In this document: positions 30,431 through 39,036 of the stretch, in pieces
How positions within the stretch are numbered: position 1 is the first letter of the stretch
How the letters are laid out: each line of letters starts with the position of its first letter
DNA from: Corythucha ciliata
Taxonomy: Eukaryota > Arthropoda > Insecta > Hemiptera > Tingidae
Length of the DNA: 64,000 nt
Reading direction: 5' to 3'
NCBI GenBank assembly: GCA_038030265.1
Contig: CM075942.1
Location: forward strand, 65,910,926-65,974,925
The notes under the pieces: generated by a model
What the model saw: only the letters and a program-made list of their open reading frames with translations
Databases searched by the model: none
What the model was told of the DNA's origin: nothing
Translations under genes and position numbers: made by a program

Positions 30431-30647
30431 GAACAAATACGTCGGAAACCACCTTAAATTCAAGTCAGACATAAAAACTCAAATTTAAGGAATTTTCCAA
30501 ACTTTCCTCCACTCCGCAATCATGGTTCCCCCCCTCCCTCAACTCGGGACTCATCGGATCTCGTATTCTACTATAATAAGGGATTTTTGAGCCAAGTTTC
30601 AGAAGTGGACCTAGTTTTGCCCCCTAGAAATCATTTTTTGACTGTAC
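30308..30647 (-). repeat. Right terminal inverted repeat
   Basis: Complement of 25341-25689. It carries, on the minus strand, the same first codons as the long ORF, which here run into a stop, so it is a mirror copy and not a second gene. Confidence 0.9.
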
Positions 30648-31355
30648 TATGACCCTGATAAATACGTCGTCACAGTCATGGTTAACGACGTACCATGTCA
30701 CTTCGAAGTCGACTTAGGAGCTAAATATTCTCTTCTCTCAAAATCCGACTTTGACGCCCTCAACCTTGACGTGCGTCTGTTACCATCAAACGTATATTTT
30801 CGATCCTACTCAGACCACATTATTCAACCGCTCGGGAAAGTCAAAGTCAAAGTTTCATACAAGGCGACAGCCGTCGAAGAAGTCTTGTATATTGTACCGT
30901 CTGGACACCAGCCGCTCTTAGGAAGAACGTGGATCCGTCAACTAAACCACGATCTTGGTCAAATCGACCGCGAACGCCGTCTCAAGGCTTACCCTGCCCC
31001 AGTAAATTTCACCCAGCCTGAAGATTCAATTTTAAACGAGTTTGCGTACATCTTTGTTGAAAAAATCGGATGCGTCCCGAACGTGGAAATCAAACCACAC
31101 CTGAGAGAAAATGCAACGCCATGTTTCACCCGGGCTCGCGACGTCCCGTATGCCCTACGAGCAAAAGTAGAACAAGAATTAGACTCACTCGAATCATCAG
31201 GCATCATCACACCTGTCAATACAACTGATTGGGGTTCACCGATAGTCATAATTCCCAAGCCTGATGGAAATGTACGCATTTGTGTAGAGTCAACAAAAGG
31301 CTTGTCTCTGCAAATCACCCGATCCGTAGAATTGACGACGTTCTTCACAGCTTAA
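30648..31355 (+). pseudogene. Gypsy protease and start of reverse transcriptase
   Basis: The frame resumes right after the inserted element and encodes an aspartic protease (F-E-V-D-L-G-A-K-Y-S-L-L near residue 20). The usual D-T/S-G triad reads D-L-G, which may be damaged or a family variant. G-R-T-W-I follows near residue 87, then the RT entry (W-G-S-P-I-V-I-I-P-K, V-R-I-C). A one-base frameshift near 31287 moves the rest of RT into the overlapping frame at 31280-32713. The protease would mature the polyprotein. Confidence 0.75.
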
Positions 31356-32713
31356 GAGATTCCCGGTTTTTCTGCAAACTAGACCTATATAAAGCCTACT
31401 TGCATCTGAAAGTCGATCAGAAGAGCAGCGAAATTCAAACAATTGTCACTCATAGAGGAACTTATCGAATGAATAGGCTCAGCTTCGGCATAAAAACGGC
31501 CCCGTCCGACTTTAACCGAGAGTTGAATCAAATCCTCGGTGGTCTAACTAAAACGGAGGCCTATTTTGACGACATAATAGTACACGGAGCCACAATCGAA
31601 GAGTGCACATCAAATTTACGGTTCTGCTTGAAACGTCTCGCCGACAATGATTTACATGTCAACCGCAGTAAATGCTCGTTCTTTAAAACTCGAATTGATT
31701 ACCTCGGACATATAATTGGTCACAATAAGATACAAAAATCACCGGAAAAGGTTCGCGCCGTCACAGAAATGCCCCCACCATCAAATATCGAAGAACTCAG
31801 GAGATTTTTAGGCATGGTCACGTACTACGCACGTTTCATTCCGAACTTCTCATCCGTCACCTATCCTTTACGACAGCTTCTCAGAAAAAAGAACAAATTC
31901 TTCTGGTCCTCTGAGTGCCACTCTACCTTTCTCAAGCTCAAGCAAGAATTATGCAGCGATAGAGTCCTGATGCCCTTCAACCCGTCTCTTCCTCTCACAC
32001 TGGCTACTGACGCCAGCGCCTACGGCATTGCTGCAATCCTAAGTCACACAGTTGGTGACGACGAACGGCCCATCGCCTACGCTTCTCGGTCTCTTACTCA
32101 GTCCGAAATTAATTATAGCCAGCTGGACCGAGAAGCTTTAGCTATAATTTTTGGCGTGCACCATTTCTTCAACTATCTGTTTGGCCGTCATTTTAAACTT
32201 GTCACGGACAATGAACCGCTCTCGCGGATTTTCCATCAAAATAAGGCTCTTCCGCACATGACGTCTGCGCGCCTTCTCAGATATGCATCATTTCTCTCCG
32301 GTTTTGACTATAGTGTCGAATTTAAAAAAGGAGTGGATAACGGAAACTCCGATTGTCTATCACGGGCACCAGGGAAAACCGCTGGCATTTGTACCGACGT
32401 TGTTTTAAACAACGAAGTCTCTGAATTGGTTGGTCAAACAATTCTTCAAATCTCTGGTGATCACGTTACATATGAAACCATCAAGGCCGAAACACTTAAT
32501 GACCCCGAACTCGGACCGATCGTGCAACGTCTTCAGTCTCAGCGGTCTGACGAGCCGTACACTCTTAACGACGGAATTCTCTTGCGACTCGATCGTGTCG
32601 TCGTACCGGCCAAACTGCAAAGCCACGTTCTTGAAGAGCTGCACGCAACCCACCTCGGGGAGATGAAAATGAAACAATTGGCCCGAAGATATGTGTATTG
32701 GCCTTGCGCTTAA
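31280..32713 (+). CDS. Gypsy reverse transcriptase, RNase H and integrase zinc-finger start
   Basis: About 470 open codons. RT motifs include I-D-D-V-L-H-S-L, F-C-K-L-D-L-Y-K-A-Y and the catalytic Y-F-D-D-I-I-V near residue 95, then G-H-I-I-G-H. RNase H includes L-A-T-D-A-S-A-Y-G, R-E-A-L-A-I and T-D-N-E-P-L, and D-C-L-S-R-A ends the domain. The frame ends at Y-V-Y-W-P, the start of the integrase HHCC region, most of which is deleted. The upstream frame joins only through a frameshift, so this copy cannot make an unbroken Pol without ribosomal shifting or sequence correction. Confidence 0.85.
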   Translation: MCRVNKRLVSANHPIRRIDDVLHSLRDSRFFCKLDLYKAYLHLKVDQKSSEIQTIVTHRGTYRMNRLSFGIKTAPSDFNRELNQILGGLTKTEAYFDDIIVHGATIEECTSNLRFCLKRLADNDLHVNRSKCSFFKTRIDYLGHIIGHNKIQKSPEKVRAVTEMPPPSNIEELRRFLGMVTYYARFIPNFSSVTYPLRQLLRKKNKFFWSSECHSTFLKLKQELCSDRVLMPFNPSLPLTLATDASAYGIAAILSHTVGDDERPIAYASRSLTQSEINYSQLDREALAIIFGVHHFFNYLFGRHFKLVTDNEPLSRIFHQNKALPHMTSARLLRYASFLSGFDYSVEFKKGVDNGNSDCLSRAPGKTAGICTDVVLNNEVSELVGQTILQISGDHVTYETIKAETLNDPELGPIVQRLQSQRSDEPYTLNDGILLRLDRVVVPAKLQSHVLEELHATHLGEMKMKQLARRYVYWPCA

Positions 32714-33747
32714 GGGCTTGCGCCCTTATCCGGGCCAACCCTGTTAAAGCGCCTGTTCACCCCTGGTCAGACCCCGAGGACAATTGGGAGCGCATCCACT
32801 TGGACTATTTGGGACCCTACGGCAATCATCATATCCTGATTTGCGTGGATGCGAAATCCAAATGGACGGAAGTCCGGATCTCGAAAGAGGCTCCGTCAAC
32901 GGCTTCGACGATTGTACTCCTGGAAGACATATTTTCAACTCATGGTTACCCCGCTGTAATGGTCTCTGACAATGCCACCATTTTTAACAGTGAACATTTC
33001 AAGCGCTATTGTAAAATCCATGGATTTTTCAAAAGTTCATTGCCCCAGGACACCCCGCAACTAATGATTTAGCGGAGCGAAACGTAAAAACAGTCAAACA
33101 TCGACTTAAAGCAGCTGTCAACGATCCGACTCCACTTCGAGAAAAACTCAAATCAATCATGCTTCGACACCATGCCACGCCACTGGCATGTGGAAAGTCA
33201 CCCGCGGAGTTATACTTGCATCGACGTCTTCGAATTCGACTAGATGCTATTAAACCTAATTCGAAATTTAGAACCTCCTCTCCTCCCGTCGCGGGTTTCA
33301 TTCGATCATTTCACGTAGGAGAGAGGGTTCAAGTGCGCCTGCACATTCATAACCGTGACTGTTGGCAGTTTCGGTACGATTGATCAAAAGCTTGGTCGAC
33401 TTCATTACATTGTCACCTTGGACTCAGGACGAAGAATAAAACGCCACGTGGACCAATTACGCTCAACCTTAGTGCCTAAAAAGACCGTCACGTTCGCACC
33501 TTCAGTTGACAGTCGTCCTCACAATTTGCCACAGCCTTCGCACCAAGGTCCGATACTGGGCGTTCCCGGGCTTCAACGATCTGCGAATAACCGTCGTGCA
33601 AACTCTGCCGAACAAGCCGAAGACCAACATCAAGACATCGGGCCGGCGTCAAGTCCGCCGCCGCAAACAGACCTTTCGCAACAACTTACGCGAAACAGGC
33701 GGAGGCCTCAACGTTTCGATGACTACGAATGCTACTCATTCGATTAG
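32698..33747 (+). pseudogene. Gypsy integrase and C-terminal tail, frameshifted
   Basis: The first frame (to 33072) holds I-H-L-D-Y-L-G-P-Y (first Asp) and V-S-D-N-A-T-I-F (second Asp). A frameshift near 33040 moves the reading to G-H-P-A-T-N-D-L-A-E-R-N-V-K (catalytic Glu region), then to 33159-33383. Another shift near 33355 leads to the last frame, with H-V-D-Q-L-R, a low-complexity linker and a R-R-P-Q-R-F-D-D-Y ending. Three breaks in 1 kb contrast with the identical LTRs. Confidence 0.8.
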
Positions 33748-33812
33748 TTAATTATTTCCAATTTACATATTTTGTTCTTATGTTAAAAAAAAAAATTATT
33801 ATTTCTTCAATT

Positions 33813-33825
33813 AAGTGGGGGAGAT
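33813..33825 (+). promoter_or_regulatory. Polypurine tract before the 3' LTR
   Basis: AAGTGGGGGAGAT directly precedes TGTCATGAATT, the usual primer for plus-strand synthesis. Confidence 0.7.
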
Positions 33826-33988
33826 TGTCATGAATTTTCAAAAGACAAAAGATGATCGCCCTTAAGGCTCTCGTGTTCTCCCCTCTGAGATATCAGAAAT
33901 CAGAAACGGGTTATCCTCGCCTTTTGATAACACTGTTAATTTTAATAAACGTTCAGTACTTCCGTAATGACTTTAATCCTTTTTTTAT
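33826..33988 (+). mobile_element. 3' LTR of the composite Gypsy element
   Basis: Identical to 23850-24012 over 163 bp, then diverges (ATCCCAG versus ATAATCC). The last ~16 bp may be missing. No target duplication could be confirmed. Confidence 0.85.
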
Positions 33989-35246
33989 CCCAGAAGTTCC
34001 GTTTGCGAATGAAATGTCACGGTTATTTGAAATTAAGATTTATGACTTTTATAGGGCGCCATCTGTCATCTTCTTCGGAGTGCTATCCAGAATTCTGTAT
34101 AGACAACAGTGTACTAAACTGACATTCACAAAAGTGTAGAATAATTGAAGCCCATTGCTCTTTTCGTCGTATTATGTTCTTACGGGCTCAGCCATTACTA
34201 AATTCTACTCTTATTGTGTGTGGTTCATTCAAATTACGCTATAAGTAGACTGCTGCATCCTTTTTGAGTGTACAACGCCGTTCAAAATTACAGGCGGCAC
34301 TCTAACTCACCCGAGTCTTCGATGAAAATGGCGCACCGTCGCTGAAAACCATCCCAAACGTTAACCTCTGGAGCTAAGTTTCCTAATTTATAACGCCTAT
34401 ACCGGAACAACAACCGCGTTTTCGTTCATTTATCAAGTAGTTGTGCCAGCCCACGCGTGAATTGTGAGACCTTTTCTATACGTGTATGGAACGCCTCTTC
34501 AATCCTCCTAGTCCCTTCCCCCCTCCACCTACAAAAGTTGGTAATTAAGGCGAGAGATTTCAAATAGGAAAACACCTCGTTATTTAACCAAATACTGCGA
34601 TGAAATTTCACAGAATAAAGAGTAAATTTTGATTAATTTAACGCTTGAGGCGTATAAATATATAAGCATCCGCCCTTTCGAGCATCATCCGTCAGTTTAT
34701 CACTATTTTTCTGCCCAAGAAAAAAAAAATCCACGAGCTCAGAAATTCTACTAAAAACATTTTTTTGTACAAAGGATAAACAAGAGATTCTAGTTGGGTG
34801 CAGGGGTGAGGTACAAGGGTGCAGGTCAACAAAAAAAAGGATGAAAGATGGGAGTGGAATTTTCTCGAAAGAGAAAAGAACTTGGGGGTTTAAAGCTTAA
34901 GCATTAAACCATCATTAATCTTGCTACTCGCTTTGAATGAAAATCTGTGTTTAAAATATTGAAAGATAAAAATGACGATGAGACGGGGGACAAAAAGGAA
35001 AGGAAACAAGTTTTGAAAGCCCAGGATAAATCCCATCAAAACGTGAATGTGTAACCAATAAATAAGTTCCCATCGCTCTTTTTTGTATCGTACACGTGAA
35101 GCTGGTAACAAAAAAAAACTAACTGCCACGTGTAATAAAACTCTTATTCTTTGTAATGAGTCTTTCACACAAGTTTTGAACATGTTCAATTTTTGTTGTT
35201 TTTTTCTCGGAATTATCGTCATTATTATTTGTTTCCTTGTTTTCAG
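33989..35246. other. Probable intron upstream of the GABA-B exon
   Basis: No gene is supported. It ends in a long T-rich tract and TTTTCAG at 35246. A TATAAATA (34653) with a TCAGT 40 bp downstream was noted but is weak as a promoter. Confidence 0.4.
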
Positions 35247-35480
35247 ACTTCAGACGAATACAAAGAAGAATACGACTCAAGACGAGGGAACGAATACTCC
35301 AGGTTTCACGGCTATACGTACGACGGAGTGTGGGCAGTTGCCCTGGCCATTCAACACGTGGCCCATAGAGTTCGACATTTCAGGAAAAACGAAACAATCG
35401 TGGATTTCCGTTACAGAGATCCACTGTGGGAGGAGCTTTTCGTTGAAGCGTTGAAGAATACGAGCTTTGAAGGGGTCACG
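35247..35480 (+). CDS. Internal exon of a GABA-B receptor subunit 2-like gene
   Basis: A 234-bp exon (78 codons, phase 0 at both ends) lies between TTGTTTTCAG and a GTAAGC donor. It encodes part of the extracellular venus-flytrap domain: D-E-Y-K-E-E-Y-D near the start, then F-H-G-Y-T-Y-D-G-V-W-A-V-A-L-A-I-Q, and L-K-N-T-S-F-E-G-V-T at the end. This pattern matches insect GABA-B-R2 and, less closely, vertebrate GABBR2. That subunit pairs with GABA-B1 and couples to Gi/o proteins at the plasma membrane of neurons. Neighbouring exons were not found in the window, so flanking introns are long. Subunit assignment is from remembered motifs. Confidence 0.85.
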
Positions 35481-36319
35481 GTAAGCTTTTTTTTTTTTTT
35501 TTTTTTTATTGAACTTTTGTGGGACTTGATAACTTTGCGGTAACTTTTAGTTTGACCCTACGTGACGTGTCAGCGGTGTGATGACTGGGGTAGAAGAATG
35601 ATAAATTGTGGCGGTTATGAGGACTGTTCCTGTATAGAATGACTTAATAAGGCTCTTTTTTCGAATTCAACGCGATTTATTTCAATCAGAGCAACTCGTT
35701 CTCATTCATCCTCTCTTGATCTCTCCGCCTTTCATCTTTTTCTTTCTACTTTGTTAGAAAATTAGCATATAAATGAAAGTGAAGCTATAAATCGCCTTAT
35801 TCTCTCCATCTCTTTGACCCTCGTAGCACTCTTTTTTTTTAACATTTCCTACCGCAGACCACTACGAACTTGGAAATTTTTGCATAAAGAGGCGAAGTGA
35901 ATGTTATTTGGGAGTCACCTCCCTCATCCCCCCTCTCTTTACTGGAAAATGGCTCAATAACCCTCTGTCACTTAGCAACCTTGTTGAAAGTTACAAAAGA
36001 GCCATTGAAAAAATTGGAGGATGTCGAACAAAAGTGAGCTTTTTTTTTACATTTAAAGAGTTTAATGAGAACAATTTTGAAAATGGTTATTGTAAGCTTG
36101 ATTCCCTAAAATTACCAGTTGTATTCGATCGTTCGATCAGAGTCCAGAGTGTCAGAGTCCGTTCTTTCCTTTCGTCTACGAAACGCGTTGAATACGTTGC
36201 CCTGCGGCGGAATAATATTCAGAGAAGTTTTAATTTATTTTATTTTTATTATTTTTTCAAGTTAAATATTTAGAAGGATTCTATTATAATTTCCAATCAA
36301 CGTCGGTCATTTACTAAAA
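35481..36319. other. Probable intron, non-coding
   Basis: A poly-T tract follows the donor. No gene is supported. Confidence 0.4.
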
Positions 36320-36487
36320 ATGAACGGTAAAGTGACTGATAGCCGAAATGTACCGCCCGATAAGACACAAGACAACGAAAATCATATAGATGGTGGCATG
36401 GATGTGGTAGATCCCATTGAAAATAATCCAGGAATGAACGTAAATTTAAAGCTGGGCACACACATGCGCTACTTGCCAAGTTCCTAG
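36320..36487 (+). pseudogene. Possible LINE ORF1 N-terminal fragment
   Basis: A 55-codon frame starts M-N-G-K-V-T-D-S-R and contains P-P-D-K and a run of Asp/Glu/Asn residues. This loosely resembles the beginning of the intact LINE ORF1 at 37749 (M-G-E-K, P-P-D-K). It stops where a small palindromic repeat (36455-36545) begins. It may be the 5' end of the older LINE at 36940. Confidence 0.3.
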
Positions 36488-36939
36488 CCGCTACTCGCCG
36501 AGCTCCTAGTAGTGTGTAAGGATATTCGCTACTCGCCAAGTAACGAATATTCGTACTCGGGGATGCTCCATTTTTTTTCGATGTCGTGCAAGTACCGAGC
36601 CAAATAATAGTTTTCTTTCCGCTGATTTTTCCGTATCCCTTCTACACATCTCGAGTTTCCTGTGGTGGTTTATGGTTGTGTGAGATCAGGGGCGGATCCA
36701 CTGGGGGGGTAACGGGGGTAACTACCCCCCCCCCCCCCAGGATTTCAGAAAAGTTGATTTTTTAATAAAGATAGAGAGAACATCACGACGATTTCCTGAG
36801 GACAAGCAGTGGTTGGCAATCTTATCTGTCGATTCTCTCTTACAAATGCTAACCCCTCCCCAGCAATGCCAATTTCGTAGCCTCACCTTTTCATAAAGAG
36901 AATCTTCATGTATGAGATCGTGCAGAAGTCTTTTCATGT

Positions 36940-37605
36940 TGAGAAATGTATGGACATTTATACCTGCGAACAATTAAAATACTCTTCCCCAAATAACTAC
37001 AATGAATTGGTTAAAAATATGAATAGAGCATGTGAAAAAACCATACCAAAATATAAAGATATCAAAAACGCCAAAAACAGCCAACCTTGGTGGAATGACG
37101 AATGTAAAACAGCCACCTTAATTAGAAAAAATGCCTACCTTTTGTATAAAACCCAGCCCAATTACAATAACTAAATTTCTTACCAAATAGCCACAGCAAG
37201 AGCAAAAAAAAATAATAAAAAAAAGCAAAAAAATAACGTGGAAACAATATTGTGAAAATATTAACAAAAATACCAACATTTCAGAGATGTGGCGTGCTTT
37301 TAAACGTTTAAAAAACAGAAAATCCTCCAATAAACCTCCTATCAGGAATACGGACTTGGTAAATGATTTTTTCGATAAAATATGTCCTCCTATTGCCCAA
37401 GAAGACATTAAATTTGAAAACACGAACAATAATGAACACTTTATATTGAAACCTTTTACTGAAAAAGAGCTCGCCACTGCTATTAAGAGTAACAAGAATA
37501 CAGCACCTGGGCTGGACAATATACATTATCCCATGGTTTCCAACCTACCAAAAAATGCAAAACGGTTACTTTTGGAAGTTTATAATAATGTGTGTATCCA
37601 TAGTA
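36940..37605 (+). pseudogene. Older I/Jockey-like LINE: linker and RT start, broken
   Basis: Frames here encode the post-endonuclease linker (Q-P-W-W-N-D-E-C-K near 37085) and the RT entry (S-N-K-N-T-A-P-G-L-D-N-I-H-Y-P near 37495). Stops and frameshifts separate the pieces. The reading ends abruptly at about 37605 in the middle of RT, where the 5' end of another LINE begins. Sequence matching the rest of RT resumes at 43098, so this and 43098-45338 appear to be the two halves of one old copy. Confidence 0.7.
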
Positions 37606-37748
37606 CGCTCCTGTTTAATCCTTGTTTAGTCCCGCAAACCAAAGGTCTGGTTTTTTACTTTTATTGCCCCTGGTTCAATTTTATTTTTATTCAAAGAAAA
37701 AATCCATTTTTTTTTTTTTTTTTTTTAATTCCGTCGAAAGGCGAGAAC

Positions 37749-39026
37749 ATGGGAGAAAAAAGTGATGGGAATAAAGACCCTCCGGATAAGAACGAAACGA
37801 CCACTGACACGTCAATGGAAACCGATACCGAGCGCGCGAATGTTAAAAATACGAAAGAAAAAAGGTTCTATGAAGATATAGACCAGGGTCCTTTTTATGT
37901 TTTTATAGAAAGTGAGAGCGATGGGAAAGGTCTAGGGAGACTGCATCCCATGTCGCTTGGACATGTTTTGTTTAAAAAACACTCGAACATAAGCCACCAG
38001 GTGAAGGAAGTGAAAAGAATAGGACAGAACAGGGTCAAAGTAGAAATGAACTCAAAGGAAAGTGCCAATTTATTAATAAAATCAGATATTCTTGCAAACA
38101 AAAATCTTGTGGCTTATCCTCCTCGGTTCATGCTCGAAAAGCAAGGTATAATCAGAGGCGTTTTCTTAGATATGACAGAAGAAGACAAAACGAAAAGCGT
38201 TCGCCCTGGCGGTTACATGGCGATCAAGGTAACGGGGGCGAAAAGATTAAACCGCAGAGTTCAGGAAAGTGACGGCAAAGTAACTTATAAACCCACACAG
38301 ACAGTGGTATTGACCTTCAGAGGTTTAAAATTGCCAGAGTACGTAGTTCTCAATTATGTCAGGTGCCAAGTCGAACCATACATCCGACGGAACCCCCAAT
38401 GTTTTAGATGCTTGCGGTTCGGCCATTTAAATAAAAATTGTAAAAGCCAACTACGATGTGCTAAATGCGGAAAAGACCACGAAAGTAAGGAGTGCCCCAA
38501 TACAACTGACCTTAGGTGCGTGCATTGTGGAGGTCCCCATAATGCCTTAGACAGGAATAAGTGCCCCGAACATAATAAACAGACAACTATCCGTAATATA
38601 ATGGCAGAAGAGAACCTCTCATTTACCGAAGCGAGAGATAAGATAAATAAGGCCTCTTTCAGGACTGCTTTGTTGGCGAAACCCCCCGACGTAAACAATA
38701 GAGCGGCCTTTCCCGAACTTAAATTCACTAATAAAATACCACCCAAAAGACCTCGAACTGTGATATCACCAAATCAGACTGAAAAATCTCGTTCGGAGAT
38801 ATTAAAAAGTTTCAGCTTGGGGGATGGACCTGTCAGGCCCATTACCTCCAATCCCCATGCCACCTCAAGTGAAATGGCTTCCAGAGAAAAAAGGGTAGAC
38901 ATGAATACAATTTGTGAAGCTCTAGTCTCCGTTTTGAGGAGCATTACAAGTACTGAAAACAAATCTGAACAGGAACTGATAGTCGAAATTAAGGATAAAA
39001 TTGTCCATTTAGGGCTCTTAGACTGA
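37749..39026 (+). CDS. LINE ORF1 (gag-like, CCHC zinc knuckles)
   Basis: The frame from M-G-E-K-S-D-G-N runs 425 codons without a stop. It has an acidic N-terminus, then an RRM-like region, then clustered knuckles at ~218-270: C-F-R-C-L-R-F-G-H-L-N-K-N-C, C-A-K-C-G-K-D-H and C-V-H-C-G-G-P-H, as in ORF1 of I and Jockey clade elements. The tail is Ser/Lys-rich. It binds element RNA. The same frame is open for 154 more codons upstream to 37287, but those codons come from the older LINE and the 5' untranslated region, so 37749 is the likely start. The stop is 10 bases before ORF2. Confidence 0.85.
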   Translation: MGEKSDGNKDPPDKNETTTDTSMETDTERANVKNTKEKRFYEDIDQGPFYVFIESESDGKGLGRLHPMSLGHVLFKKHSNISHQVKEVKRIGQNRVKVEMNSKESANLLIKSDILANKNLVAYPPRFMLEKQGIIRGVFLDMTEEDKTKSVRPGGYMAIKVTGAKRLNRRVQESDGKVTYKPTQTVVLTFRGLKLPEYVVLNYVRCQVEPYIRRNPQCFRCLRFGHLNKNCKSQLRCAKCGKDHESKECPNTTDLRCVHCGGPHNALDRNKCPEHNKQTTIRNIMAEENLSFTEARDKINKASFRTALLAKPPDVNNRAAFPELKFTNKIPPKRPRTVISPNQTEKSRSEILKSFSLGDGPVRPITSNPHATSSEMASREKRVDMNTICEALVSVLRSITSTENKSEQELIVEIKDKIVHLGLLD

Positions 39027-39036
39027 ACATAAAAAT

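Larger units (their letters stand above)
25341..30647 (+). mobile_element. 5.3-kb TIR element encoding a PIN/FEN1-like nuclease with a CXC domain
   Basis: Inverted arms 25341-25689 and 30308-30647 are nearly identical over ~285 bp. They diverge only in the outer ~60 bp and match again for the terminal 15 bp (GTACAGTCAAAAAAT). TA lies directly outside both ends, a candidate TA target duplication. The element sits inside a Gypsy element, between gag and protease, which proves insertion. Its single long ORF is unbroken. I know of no named DNA-transposon superfamily with this coding content. Either this protein drives movement, or the element is a carrier that captured the gene. Confidence 0.85.

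Noticed and set aside
34653..34700. TATAAATA followed by TCAGT, a possible core promoter
   Set aside because: The spacing (~40 bp) is too long for a TATA-initiator pair and no gene start follows.
37287..39026. A 579-codon frame starting at 37287
   Set aside because: The first ~107 codons are RT of an older LINE and the next ~47 are a 5' untranslated region with a T run. The gene is ORF1 from 37749.
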